From Metridium senile (lineage: Eukaryota; Cnidaria; Anthozoa; Actiniaria; Metridiidae), in assembly GCA_949775045.1 (NCBI GenBank), contig OX459108.1, positions 9,712,072-9,776,071 on the forward strand: 64,000 bases of DNA. Direction: 5' to 3'. A program made the translations under genes and the position numbers. Shown here piece after piece: positions 51,101 through 60,799 of the stretch (position 1 is its first letter; each line of letters begins with the position of its first letter). The notes under the pieces are model-generated. The model was not told the DNA's origin and ran no database searches. It saw nothing but the letters and a program-made list of their open reading frames with translations.

Positions 51101-52359
51101 AACTAAATATAACCACAAAGATATATAACTTATAATTATCAAGAAATTATCTATTGAAAATATATGTATTTGATCTATCATTCAAGCAAAATGTTACGAA
51201 TTTTCTTCTGGTGTACGATATGCAAAATTCGTAACATCTTATATGCTAATGAGGTTCTTCAGACAAGCGGAGCGGAAAATATCGCAGTAAACAATTTGTA
51301 GGTGTCTTTGCACGAATAATAAAGTCCATTTTCGACCAAAATAAACTGTTAATTCGACAACATTTCACCATAAACATGATTTCTAAAGACAAACGGAAAT
51401 AGACGAAGCCGTAGTTGAGCAAATTAAAACGCTAACGACAGAATTGATGAGCATTAATTTATTACAATCAAACATGGTTGCTCATTTCGCTCCAACTTAC
51501 AGTAATACACAAAAAACAAAAGTGTGAGAAAATGGGAAGGTGATAAGCTTTGGTATAAGTTCGAAATACGATTTAAACTTTCCCCGATTTGAAGGAAAGA
51601 ATTTTGGTTTTAAACACGAAAAATAAGCGTGACAAAAAATTTCGTTCTACTATTGTCGTTTATACGAAAATTAATACAATGAATATTCATAAAAAAAGCT
51701 TTGCCTTGTCGAGGCGTATTTTTGCTTGAGAGAGAAACTACATAAACACTTTTGTGTAATAAATACTTTGACTGTCGATAGTCTACAAAATGTTGATATT
51801 TTTTTATCTGTAGCTAGGTTATATAACGCGCTGCTCATGCTCTTCTGTATATGCTAAATTCTTTCAAGAATAATCACTTAATTTTCGCTTTTGTGACGTT
51901 CATCTGGAGCCTAAACATAATTAAAATTGTTTGAATCCTACGCTACGTCTGTAAAGACCTTTTCTTGAACCCTAATGGCATAAAGCCAAACAAGTGATGC
52001 GATGTCTGCGAAGGTTTTCACTTCCGAACCGAATCTTCCGTGACTTCTACGTTCGCAGCGACAAAATCAGCACTTACCTCTTCGCTATCCGTTTGACGAT
52101 TTCTGAAAGCAGTCTGTGGTATTCCTTTAGTACTTCCATGGTTAGAAACTGCTGTAACTTGAGTAAAAAAGCCGTCTTTGACTGCTAGTTTTAGCTGTTT
52201 CAGTATCTCTGTTTTGGACCATTCGTAATCTTGCTGAATGGCTCGTACGATTCGGTCCTCATTCGGGCACTGTTTTTGCGCAGCGATTTTGTTCACCGCC
52301 TCTTTCAAAGCTTGGGCATAATTCGGTTCTGCGTGCCTTCTAACTATGAATTTAGCCAT
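42061..52359 (-). CDS. ZMYND11: ZMYND11-like (BS69) chromatin reader, complete, nine coding exons
   Basis: Nuclear reader of H3.3K36me3 that in vertebrates restrains transcription elongation and binds co-repressors through MYND. Exons in transcript order: 52359-52078 (winged helix, residues 1-94), 48540-48382 (PHD, C4HC3 from HDWYCWLC to CPSC), 47681-47592, 46947-46855, 46645-46558 and 45533-45478 (bromodomain), 44526-44449 (CPDC linker zinc motif), 44101-43829 (PWWP, 283-373), 42852-42061 (coiled coil, then MYND from C587). Junctions are all in phase and sum to 1,911 nt, 636 residues against 602 in human. The start at 52359 gives MAKFIVRR, aligning with the human N-terminus; an in-frame ATG at 52419 is possible. 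ZMYND8 lacks the N-terminal winged helix, so ZMYND11 fits better. Odd points: GEPPWPS in the PWWP where vertebrates have GFGFWPA, and a repeat-derived C-terminus. Confidence 0.93.
42890..43042. repeat. Two and a half tandem copies of about 64 bp
   Basis: GAGTAAACTAGTATAGGCTG, then CGTCGGTGTTTGATATAAAC and GATANGTAATAGAATGAAAC, repeated. It is the end segment of the hammerhead-like family, inside the last intron of the ZMYND11-like gene. Confidence 0.8.
43035..43745. repeat. ATC/AGC simple repeats flanking a fold-back MITE, last intron of the ZMYND11-like gene
   Basis: 43035-43140 and 43325-43740 are CATCATCAGCATCATTATC-type sequence; 43145-43322 is the MITE shared with 10120-10372 (CTGCAAAACAGTCCCTACTT to AAGTAGGGGCTGTTTTGCAG). 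No exon seen. Confidence 0.85.
44243..44430. mobile_element. MITE with 13-bp ends and TA target duplication
   Basis: CAGTGGAACCCCG at the left is inverted as CGGGGTTCCACTG at the right, and TA flanks both sides (44241-44242, 44431-44432), typical of Tc1/mariner or pogo-type elements. The interior ACCCGCTTGATACGGCCA is related to segments at 44350-44390. Non-autonomous. Confidence 0.85.
44668..44895 (+). CDS. THAP-type zinc finger ORF inside an intron of the ZMYND11-like gene
   Basis: MPKHHYNCCVPGCSNKFRN opens an ORF with the THAP C2CH pattern: C-x4-C near residue 9, later ICSAHF with the C-x2-H pair near residue 57. THAP domains bind DNA and often come from P-element-like transposases. The open frame ends after 75 codons; a GT just after CSAHFQGG (about 44850) could be a donor. 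It lies opposite the host gene between exons 44526-44449 and 45533-45478. I see no downstream partner exon, so it may be a transposon or gene remnant, or the first exon of a short gene. Confidence 0.55.
   Translation: MPKHHYNCCVPGCSNKFRNSLNLHYYRIPKDPELRKKYKVFNETLKQEPLHTRICSAHFQGGGVGLAGAILRVLK
44925..45352. repeat. Interspersed repeat followed by a fold-back MITE
   Basis: 44925-45095 matches 22650-22840 in reverse order. 45209-45352 has ACACCTAATTGCAAGAATGT and AACGTTCTTGCAATTAG, the family seen at 28851. Confidence 0.8.
45565..45836. repeat. Long near-perfect palindrome with arms of about 110 bp
   Basis: GTGTAAACCACAGGGAGCCC at 45573 is inverted as GGGCTCCCTGTGGTGTAAAC at 45814, with GTATGGAGTCGCGAGATATT / AATATCTCGCGACTCCATAC and TCGCTGTGCCTCAAATATAC further in. 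The loop is about 45 bp. The strongest hairpin in the ZMYND11-like introns. Confidence 0.92.
46128..46530 (+). mobile_element. tRNA-headed SINE interrupted by a fold-back MITE
   Basis: A tRNA-like head (TGGCCTATAGCGGTAATAGC, then GTTCGATTTCC) at 46150-46203 and a SINE body (TCTCATGCCACTAGGGTTTT) at 46492 are separated by a palindrome, about 46198-46483. Its arms have GGGAACCAAGGGGTAATCTT inverted as AAGATTACCCCTGGGTTCCC. Confidence 0.75.
47093..47237. repeat. Fold-back element in a ZMYND11-like intron
   Basis: CACTGTTCCGTTCAGTGA inverted as CACTGAACAGAACTGTG, with ATAGTTCCAAGTCGAGGTTT / GAACCTCGCATTGGAACTAT inside. Confidence 0.8.
47775..48262. mobile_element. Half fold-back element and a complete family-2 MITE
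   Basis: 47778-47870 has ACAGACTCTGTTGGGCTTTG, as in 41060-41408. 47960-48260 runs from ACATCTATTTCCAAAATCAT to ATTTTTGAAATAGGTGTAG with the family-2 interior. Confidence 0.8.
48600..52000. other. First intron of the ZMYND11-like gene, 3.5 kb, AT-rich
   Basis: No exon was recognised on either strand. ORFs such as the one at 48853 are hydrophobic AT-rich stretches with no features. Contents are the hammerhead-bearing element at 50339-50560 and a short hairpin at 51190-51237 (GTTACGAATTTTC / GCAAAATTCGTAAC). Confidence 0.6.
50339..50560 (+). mobile_element. Inverted-end element containing a canonical hammerhead-like core
   Basis: GTTTAAAGAAGTAAGAGTTA at the left and TGACTCTTATACTTCTTTAA at the right are inverted. 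Near 50483-50510 the plus strand has CTGAAGA, a GGGC / GCCT stem with a GCTAA loop, then GAAATGTC, in the order CUGANGA-stem II-GAAA of a hammerhead ribozyme. Such cores are known from Penelope-like elements and retrozymes. Stem I and III pairing was not fully worked out. Confidence 0.5.
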
Positions 52360-52462
52360 AGCAAGCGGGGTTTCAAACCAGCGCTTTTTCGATAATAACA
52401 AACACGAATCCTTCGGCACTCGGGAGGTTTCCCTTTACATGCGGCATAGACTGCGGTTGTTC

Positions 52463-52505
52463 TACGCATGCGCATTAACTTTCCGAGTTCTCTCCGATGA
52501 CGTAG
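52463..52505 (-). promoter_or_regulatory. Probable promoter of the ZMYND11-like gene with NRF1- and CRE-like sites
   Basis: TACGCATGCGCA at 52463-52474 is close to the NRF1 consensus and TGACGTAG at 52498-52505 resembles a CRE half-site. They lie 105-145 bp upstream of the chosen ATG in a locally GC-richer stretch without a TATA box, as expected of a housekeeping promoter. Motif match only. Confidence 0.45.
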
Positions 52506-52509
52506 CGGA

Positions 52510-54094
52510 AACAAAGTAAGTCCGTGAGGGTCCGTGACCGCACGAAAACGTGATCGCAGCCCTTTGATATTTCAAACATTGCCGTGTAAGAGTAATACAT
52601 GTTGAAATAATGACTCACAAAGAAAATATTATTTTATCACGAAAGGCTGTGTTTATCACGATACCCTAAGTTGAAAACATGGAGGGGAGGGGAGGGGTAG
52701 CAGGTGCCTTGGCTTGAATTGGATATAATGTTTCTTTTCACGAAGTTTTGGCTGAAACTAAACGTAGTGCTTTTAGCGACATGACGGAGCCTGTTCTTAG
52801 CAAATCAAGAAACAGCCGTGGACATCTGTTTGGATATTATGTGCACTGAGTAGCGTCAATGTAACGAGCTAGGCTATATGGTAGAAGAAATGGAGTAAAT
52901 TGACTGCCTATTGACGAATCGGAAAATGGCAACCTCCTATATATTGTGCGGCCTTGACTGGCTAGCCTCGTGTGTACGTTGGAAAACAATAGAGTTTTCA
53001 CATGTATGTGACGCTAGCCAGTCAACAACAACAGCACGTTCAGTTCAAATTTGTCGCAATTTTTCGATTCCGTGTAAAAGCCTGAATGGTAATAATTAAT
53101 CAAGACTAAAACACGCATTTTATTTCTTTTCACGCTATTAGAAAATTGTGACTTATTTTCTACGTTTTTCACTGACATAACTCAACTTTTAAAGTGGCAA
53201 TATAATATGTTCGTCTCAGTTTTCCAAAGGCTTTAGATTGATTGTTTTTTGTTTTGTCATTTTTTCGCTTTCGCTCTTCTTAAGTTTTCAGTTTTCTCCA
53301 TTTTTGACAACGTAAAACTTTCGAGTTTTTTTTTGTGATAAGATTATGTTTCCCCTTTAATAATTTTTTTTGTTGTTGTGGGTTTTTTTTTTTTTTTAGC
53401 TTTCGCTCATAATAAGTGTTCATTTTCTCCGTTTTTGACAACGTAAAACTTTCATGTGTTTTTTTTTTGTGCCTGATTAGATTATGATTCTCCTAATAAT
53501 TATATTTCTTTTTTCAGTCCTTCTTTTATTTTTTATTTTGTTATCGTGTTAAGCGGTATTCTTTTTAGTTTCAGCATTTTTATTTTGTGATTTCATGTGT
53601 AAGTTCACAAAATTGTTGTACGTGTTTTAACGTGCAAGAAACTACACACGCATCTATTATATACAGTCGAGGTCATTAGCATGGCACCAAAAAAGACATT
53701 AACACTAAAATAAATGTCACGTAACACCATATATTAAGTTCGCTCTAAATATTGGCGACACCGGCATTAATTGTGGACATGGATTTCATAATTCTTCACT
53801 TCCATTTTCACTGTTAATGATTATTCAGTACATTAGAAATGGAAATTTCAACTGCTGAAAACAAATAAAGAAAGATATATATATATAGAATCACGTGTCA
53901 CTGTGTCACTGTGTCACTTGTTATAGTGTTTCATGATCAGTCTCTACTTTACATATTTTTTTTTACTGTAGCGACAAAGAAGACATTTTAAATTACAGAC
54001 CCGGCCCGAGCTACAAGAAGCAAGTTTGCGGTATTATGCGTGGTAAATGATACTGATTCCTTGTATATTATCAGTACATGTACTTTTTCTGTTT

Positions 54095-54130
<36 letters not shown>

Positions 54131-54175
54131 TTTTTAGCCATTGGTCAATAATGTTTAATTAAATTTATTTTCTTT
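52510..54175. other. Intergenic, AT- and T-rich, no gene
   Basis: 52920-53040 has GACTGGCTAGCCTCGTGTGT / ACGCTAGCCAGTC as a short inverted pair. 53270-53480 has two direct copies of GTTTTCTCC..TTTTGACAACGTAAAACTTTC. 54095-54127 is (GTT)n. Nothing coding. Confidence 0.6.
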
Positions 54176-54178
54176 TAC

Positions 54179-54472
54179 AGCATAACGCGCCTTACCGTGG
54201 CCACCCAATTAAAGTTTTGTACAAGTTAGCTTAGCGTTCAAAAGTTTCTCTTTTCAAATTGTTTGCTACACCTTTTCACATTTATACATCCTGGGAGATT
54301 TTCAGCCACTTAAAAACTTCACTCTTGTCTTCGCTTTGAACATTTCAAAGTGTTTATCGTTTGTCACTGGGCGTGTCTTTTATATTTAGGTCAAATTCTC
54401 GCTTTCTGATTGGTTAACTTGTACAAAACTTTAATTAGGTGGCCACGGTAAGGTGCGTTGCGCTGTAAGCCA
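54179..54472. mobile_element. MITE with about 45-bp terminal inverted repeats
   Basis: CGCCTTACCGTGGCCACCCA with ATTAAAGTTTTGTACAAGTT is inverted as AACTTGTACAAAACTTTAAT with AGGTGGCCACGGTAAGGTGC. CAG and CTG lie just outside. Confidence 0.9.
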
Positions 54473-54479
54473 TTTTCAC

Positions 54480-55030
54480 TGCATTACAAACATAATACAA
54501 AAATAAAGATATATAAGCTATAAGAAAAACAATAACGAATAATACAACTGATATGCAAGACAATAACTGAAATATGCCGTGGAGAAAAAGAATAGAATAA
54601 AATTAAATTAAATTAAATAGATAAGATCGATGATTTACATATCTATAATTATATAGAAATTTGTCATAATGGCCGCCAACTAATATAATTATCATAATAT
54701 ATGAATACATTCACCATGACAATAAATTTTGAGGGTTAGAGAAAGAGTTTTCAAGAAGCTATAAGAATTTAAAAATCAGAAAATGTCGGGGGCTGAAGGT
54801 GAATAATGAAAAATGAATAACGGGTCCAAAATTGACTGGAATAATAAATTATTGCATGAAATCCTTTAGGAATAATAAATAACAAAGAAAGAGAAAAAAA
54901 GAATAATGAATGATGCGAAATTTTGGAATTTGAATAATGAATTATGAAGAAAAAAATGGAAAGGAATAATGAATTAATTATTGACCAGAAAATAATTCAC
55001 CTTCAACCCCCGAGAAAATACACTAACGAG
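54480..55030. other. Intergenic AT-rich stretch, no gene
   Basis: AATAATGAAT-rich degenerate sequence and a short (AAATT)n at 54598-54617. No feature recognised. Confidence 0.6.
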
Positions 55031-55033
55031 GCC

Positions 55034-55335
55034 ACAGAGTCCTTGATGTGTAATATGGCTGGATATTTTACGAGTGAAACGCTGTATTTTGGCGAGCTTT
55101 CGGGCGAGTCAAAATGCAAGTTAACGAGTAAAATATACAGCCATATTACACATTAAACTGTTTAATAAGTTATTTATTATCCAATCAAAAGGTTTTTGTT
55201 CTTTTATAATGCAAAATGTTCTTTTACTTGAGCGCTACTAGACGAGTAAAAATATCGCTAGATATTTTTAATCGATCCAGTCCTACTCCTGCTATATTTT
55301 TACTCGTCTATGACTAGTTGGATAATAAAAATCCT
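55034..55335. repeat. Two adjacent fold-back elements
   Basis: 55043-55158: TTGATGTGTAATATGGCTGG inverted as CAGCCATATTACACATTAA. 55245-55325: ACTAGACGAGTAAAAATATC inverted as ATATTTTTACTCGTCTATGA. Confidence 0.8.
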
Positions 55336-55539
55336 TACTTTTCTAATTTAGCATAACTTTAAATCATTGGTATTTTGTACAGAGCAGCGAAAGTTTCCAT
55401 GAATGCCTATTTATCATAGTTCTTCATATGGAAGTGCTAAAATAAATACTGTTTACTTGTAAAAAAAAAAATCCGTCTTTGTTCGCTTTATTTTCTTTTT
55501 TTTTTTCCTTTGCCAAATGTTCTCTCATTCAAGTAGAGT

Positions 55540-55775
55540 AGTTTCACATAAGCCGCTCCTTGTATGCTAATGTTTTTTTATATGCTAATAAGGTCGTTGA
55601 CAAATTATACTCCACATCAGTCAAACTTCTTGCGGTGATATAGTTGTTTCCGAGTTGTTCAACGAATAAGACTGAACGATTTCTAAAATATTTCGAGGTG
55701 ACATGCCCACGGTTTTTTGATTCGCACTGTAACAACGTATGCACGTGAATACAAGAAGCGGCTTATGTGAAACTG
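55540..55775. mobile_element. Fold-back element with a family-3 MITE inserted
   Basis: The outer arms TAGTTTCACATAAGCCGCTC and AGCGGCTTATGTGAAACTGC enclose a family-3 copy (about 55580-55735) ending GGTTTTTTGATTCGCACTGT. Confidence 0.85.
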
Positions 55776-55789
55776 CTCTTGGATGGTAT

Positions 55790-56056
55790 TATACACCTAA
55801 TCCAAAAAACGTTGTCTGGTCCGCCGCACAGTCCTCGCGCCAAGACTGTGAAAGATATTGGTTATATCTAATCAGTAATTAATTTATTTGCATGTTCACA
55901 CTCTAGTGTGGTACTTTTTTCAACGAAATCGTGTTGTGCCTACTTTTATTTTCTTGTTTTATCACTCTCATCAAAATATTCGCTGTGTTGTCTTGCACAG
56001 TCTTGGCGCGAGGACTGTGCGGCGGACCCGACAACGTTTTTTGGATTAGGTGTATT
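55790..56056. mobile_element. MITE with about 50-bp terminal inverted repeats
   Basis: TACACCTAATCCAAAAAACG with CCGCCGCACAGTCCTCGCGC is inverted at the right, ending CGTTTTTTGGATTAGGTGTA. The middle is AT-rich and non-coding. Confidence 0.92.
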
Positions 56057-56099
56057 TAGAAATTCGTCAACACGGCTTCGGTGTGCCATCGTTTGACAA

Positions 56100-56530
56100 A
56101 ATCCTTTGTTGACGGCATTCTCGTTGATAATCACTCCTTAAAAAATAACCACAAATAGACAAGTTTTATTTCTGAATCATCTTTGATGTTCCGCCCTTAC
56201 TGTGATCTTATAATACAACCAAACCGGAACCAAACCATGTTATTCAAATAAACAGTGATTCAGCCCGGATGTAAGGCTTTGTTTTTTACCGGCTTCATAA
56301 ATTTTGTGTTGATGTTCATTCTTTGTAACGTTTCAGCCAAAAGATGATTACAATAGAGCTTAATTACAAGCTCTTGTATGTTCCAGCGATCGAGTTATTC
56401 ACTGATATATTTGTTGAATTCCTTAGTATATTAATAACAAATATGGTTGATTATACTATATATACCGTATTTACTCGAATATGCGCCGCGGCGCTTATTA
56501 AATTCTTCTCGATCTTACTGCCCCCTTCTC

Positions 56531-56561
<31 letters not shown>

Positions 56562-57690
56562 GCTATAGTTCTTATATAGCGCATTTCCAGAACTGCTCAA
56601 TGCGTTTACTCGACGTGTTCGAGTTGAAGGTATATCAAGGCGCATTAATTAAGCTGCCACCATATAACCCATGTCTGATGAACACGGAGTTCTTTAATTT
56701 TACGTCCCTCAAATTAAATGACCAGAACTAGGAATATTAGGGATCGAAGATAATTCAAAGGGCGAGCGGTGAAACTTTGAACTGAAGAATATAGCTTTTG
56801 ATAAAAATTTATTTCTAACGCCGTTCTAGAGCAACACTATAGTGTTACTGTGCGGCGCTTATTCGGGGGGGGGGGGGGGGGGGCGCTTATTCGCTTATAC
56901 TACAACAACACTAGCCTCCTCCGCAGGCATCGGCTTATAACTCTTTTCATCGGGCTTCCTGTGGTGAGGAGTGAAAAACGTGTTTTTCTCTCTTCAAACT
57001 CGTTCCCAGTTCTTCTCTGCCAAATATTGCAACACAGGAATCCCGATTGCGTCAACAAAGGAATCCCTAAGGGGTAACCTGCGTAGGAGGCTACAACAAT
57101 ATAACAAATAGACCATTTGAACAGGAACAGGTCATGTGGCATAGTCAATCACAAAATATTAAAGGTTGCACATGGGTAAAAGTCGTATCACTTAGGGGTA
57201 ACATTCACCACTTTTACAGTCTGGATACTCGAACCGTAAACACTTGACTTTGTCATTATGTCATTATTGTATTTCTGAACTCTCTGCTGCTTCAAAATAT
57301 CTAAAAATGAAGCAGTGAGTTTGAATATATACTATGTTTTCATAATAAATCTTAATTCTAATCTATTCGCTCAAGGGATGTGGGTTAAAAAAGGAATAAA
57401 AAAATCTCAAAGTGTTCACGGTTCGAGTGTTCTTACGGTAAAAAGTTTTAAAGTGTTAAAATATTGCAATTTGCATTTTTCTTAGTTCTCAATTAGTTTT
57501 CCCCAATAGAAAAGCTCGTCAAGGGGGCTTACTATTTTAGAATTTCGACTTTTCTTGCTCTTTTATGGTATTGAAAAGGAAAGAGCCCATCGCCCTTGGC
57601 AATTTATAAATTGTTTTGTTTGCTTAATTTAATCTGTAGTAATTCTTTACACTCTTTACACATCAAAGCATCAATTCAAATTTGAATAAC
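56100..57690. other. Intergenic, no gene; AAT and poly-G tracts
   Basis: (AAT)n at 56534-56561 and a G homopolymer of about 20 at 56862-56883 next to CGGCGCTTATTCG, which recurs on both sides of it. TTCCTGTGGTGAGGAG / CACAGGAATCCC form a weak inverted pair. No coding evidence. Confidence 0.6.
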
Positions 57691-57692
57691 AG

Positions 57693-57698
57693 TTTATT
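57693..57698 (-). terminator. AATAAA polyadenylation signal of the secreted protein gene
   Basis: AATAAA on the minus strand about 172 bp downstream of the stop codon at 57870; a likely 3' end for the gene. Confidence 0.6.
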
Positions 57699-57869
57699 CC
57701 AACATGTGCTTTGGGTGTTTTACAAGCATTTTCATATTAAAATATTATTCGATATATATACCTCAACCACCAAAAATCGGATTGAATCACAAAACTGAAA
57801 TGTATAATGATTATCAACGATCAAAAGTGATCGAGTCACAACTGAAATATAAAGAGTTGTTTCAATCAA

Positions 57870-60688
57870 CTACAAATCATACATGCTTCCCCCAAACCAC
57901 CATTGTGTAGTACTAGCCTCGTTCTGAGTACCTCTAAAATACATATTACGAGTATGTGGACCTTCACAATAATAACCAAAGTTATTCTCCCCAACGATGG
58001 TACCATAGTAGGGTTTATATGCGCACTCTCCCTGAGCACTATCGATATGAAGTGCCTGCTTGCCTTTAAGCTGCCAGAATTGTGCCTTCGTGTGGAATGC
58101 TGGGAAACCACGGATATTAATGTAATCAACCTCTTTGCACTCGCCATTTCCTTCAAACGTCATGATATCGAAGTCTTCGAACTTTCCACGTACGTAGTCT
58201 TTGAAGTCGTTAGTGTGGGTTGGGAACCCTGTGGTGGCTCGCCAGTAAGAAGACTGGTCAGCAACTGACATCATTCTTGGTTTGGCCAGACGGTAGGAAT
58301 CCCAGTTGGGGGAGTTCTGGTGGACTGGGACGCTCTCGGAGAGGGAAGAGTCGCAGAAGGCGGTTTCGTTATTGTGTCTCAGAGAGTGGGACATAACTAA
58401 AGTCCAGGCAAAACCAGGCTCGGAGTGGAAGTCACACCATACTTGGTAGTGTTCTCCGGTGCCGTCTGAGATGGTGTAGCCCCCATTGGCACAGTAGCCA
58501 TTTAGACGGTAGTCAAGACATGACTTGTAGTCCTGGTTGAGAAAACAATGCAGGTTTAAATACAAAAATAAATACAGTAGCCGTTAGGACGGTAGTCAAG
58601 ACATGTCTAGTAGTCCTGGTTGAGTAAACAATTCAGGTATAAATACAAAAGAAAAATAGATAACTGAAAGTTACTGCGGCCTTTCGACTTTCTGCAAACT
58701 CAGGCATTCCAACGGCTAGATGTGAAACACAATTTAATTAGCTGCCGTCAATCAAAACCAATTAGTCGGCACCCTAATTAGTCGGTACCTATCCAGATGT
58801 TGGAAAGTCTGAGTTCACAAAACTGAGTTCGAAAACTGCAGTAATATGGAACTAAGGAGTGGACCATTTAACTTTGGGGAGGGGGGGGGGGGGGGGGGGG
58901 GAGGGAGGGGTGGATGTTTTTGAAAAAAAAAATTCCTGCAAGCCAAAATTGCCACTAAAATCTTTGCTTTTCTATAAAATAAATTCCGTGCGCATGCCAG
59001 CGGGCTAAAAAAAAATTTCCTGCACGGACAAAATCATCCCCCCCCCCTCAAAAGTCAAATGGTCCACCCCTAATATTTAACTAAGAGAGACTGTGAAAAT
59101 CCCCAGGCATTACCCGTTTCTTCTTCTTTGGCAATAAATTTTCTTCTTTCTGGTGGAAAACTGCTGGAAGAGCATAAGGGTTATATGATGCCGGCCATGA
59201 AAACATTGGGAGTTTGTTAGGGTCGCATGGGTTTACGCTAGGCATAGGCTGCATTGGTTGGTAGTAAGGCTGAGGTGCTGCTTGGTACGTCTGTGGAACT
59301 CCTGGATAAGGCTGGTAAGGAAACTGTTGCTGTTGTTGAAGTTGTTGCTGTGGTTGTTGTTGCTCCTGTTGTTGTTGCTGTTCCTGTTGCTGCTGACGAT
59401 GCTGGCCATGATGGCGGTCACCAGTTTGTTTGTCAGCGAACACCATATTTGGGTATCCTTGGTAATCTTGGGCAGGTCTTGGGGCTGAATATGTGAGAAA
59501 GTAATTAAGTAACAAATATAAGTAAGTCAATACGTACGCTAGTCATATCAATGTTTCTCCTAAATAAAGTTGTTGTTCGTGCACTCTTCCATACACCTAT
59601 TTCAAAAATCGTTGTCGCAAAAAAACAGTTTGGCCCTAACTTAATACTGAAAAAAAAAAACAGTTTGGCCCTAACTTAATACGTAAGCAATCAAATAACA
59701 GATTTAGAAAATTAGTTAATGAAATTATGAATGCTAAAGAGAAGCCACATCGAACCTTCAAATCTCTGCTGAGGAATTCCCTGTGTTCGGGGTCCCTGTG
59801 GTACTCCAAAGGCCGGGTTAAATTGGTTCCAAATTTGAGGTCTTGGTACACCAAATCGCTGGGCACCAAATTGTTGCTGGACAACAGGTGGTCGGGAGAG
59901 AAGTGGTTGCGGGATCCCTGTGGGCTGGTTGAACTGAAGCCATACGGAGCCTGGGCGAGAGGGGATTACCTGTGGACCATTTGGGTTGAATGGACCGCCA
60001 AATGGTCTTGGTACAGGTCCTGTTAAAAACAAAATACATGAATTATGTTTATTGGATTCACTTGAGCAAATTATGTTACAGTAAACCTTCGCGGGGTCTC
60101 ACGGGGTGTCTCCGTAAAAAAAAAACATTTCAAACGCTGGATTAGAAATTAGCTCTATATTTGTCATATTGAGCGAAGATGATTTATATCGAAGAAATAT
60201 TGTTTTCAAAATATCTGGAGTGAACAATTGAAAGGTTGAAGTCCAATATGACAAAAGAATGGATTGCCACGTGACAAGAATACAAGAATAGAATATTATA
60301 TTAATATTTGTAATTAAAAAAATGAAATAAACTAAAGAAAATCCATCAAAAAAAATAAAGATGATCAATAAAAATGTATGAATATTTCTACTATTGTTTT
60401 CTTCAATATACAAAATTACCGTTTTCTATAATAATTTAGAACGCGAATAAATATTTGAATAATACTCTAAATTTCAATCAAAAATAAAAAAAATCGGTAA
60501 AAAAATCAATGAAGTAAACTACAGAAAATCCAGTTAAAAAAAAAACAATTCTTACCTGGAACAAGAACTGGAAAAAAACTCTGCGGCGTCCTCTTCTGTT
60601 TTCCTTTTATAAGATGTCTACTATGTCCATCCAAAGGCATGGACTGTACATATGCAACAACTACTGCTAAAACCACTAACAACTTCAT
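57870..60688 (-). CDS. Secreted protein with Pro/Gln-rich region and fibrinogen-like C-terminal domain, complete, four exons
   Basis: Exons in transcript order: 60688-60556, 60019-59756, 59484-59114, 58532-57870; 1,431 nt, 476 residues. The start MKLLVVLAVVVAYVQS is a clear signal peptide, and a basic KGKQKR follows near residue 35, a possible proprotein cleavage site. Residues 45-256 are rich in Pro, Gln and aromatics (repeated RPxG, PxPxQ, then poly-Gln encoded by CAGCAA triplets). Residues 257-476 open SCLDYRLNGYCANGGYTI and continue VWCDF and FAWTLV, as in the N-terminal half of fibrinogen C domains; the rest diverges. No transmembrane segment. It is probably an extracellular matrix, mucus or adhesive protein; I cannot name an orthologue. 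The exon 2 donor (GTTCGA) is weak. All junctions are in phase. Confidence 0.82.
58492..58650 (-). repeat. Duplicated splice acceptor and start of exon 4 of the secreted protein gene
   Basis: The functional copy (58492-58565) and an upstream copy (58574-58647) share GGTAGTCAAGACATG, AGTCCTGGTTGAG and ATAAATACAAAA. The upstream copy has a changed reading (CCGTTAGGACGG for CCATTTAGACGG). The offset is 82 bp, not a multiple of three. Confidence 0.85.
58858..59072. mobile_element. Fold-back element with poly-G tract in intron 3 of the secreted protein gene
   Basis: GTGGACCATTTAACTTTGGG at the left is inverted as TCAAAAGTCAAATGGTCCAC at the right. G and C homopolymers of about 20 and 10 sit inside each arm. 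Confidence 0.8.
59590..59690. repeat. Family-2 MITE end and a short direct repeat
   Basis: ACACCTATTTCAAAAATCGT with TGTCGC is a lone left end. Two direct copies of AACAGTTTGGCCCTAACTTA follow. Confidence 0.75.
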
Positions 60689-60745
60689 GATTGTTTTCGT
60701 TGTGGGACACAAGCGAGAAATGATCAAAGATGTGTACTTTCTTTG

Positions 60746-60754
60746 TATATAGGA
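60746..60754 (-). promoter_or_regulatory. TATA box of the secreted protein gene
   Basis: CCTATATAC on the minus strand about 58-66 bp upstream of the ATG, leaving a short 5' UTR of about 30 nt. The only convincing TATA box next to a gene here, which fits a strongly expressed secreted product. Confidence 0.55.
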
Positions 60755-60799
60755 TATGAAATTGGTAAAGGTCGAAGTACTGACGAAAAGGCCACAACC

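Noticed and set aside
57903..58268. 121-codon plus-strand ORF
   Set aside because: Antisense shadow of the fibrinogen-like exon.
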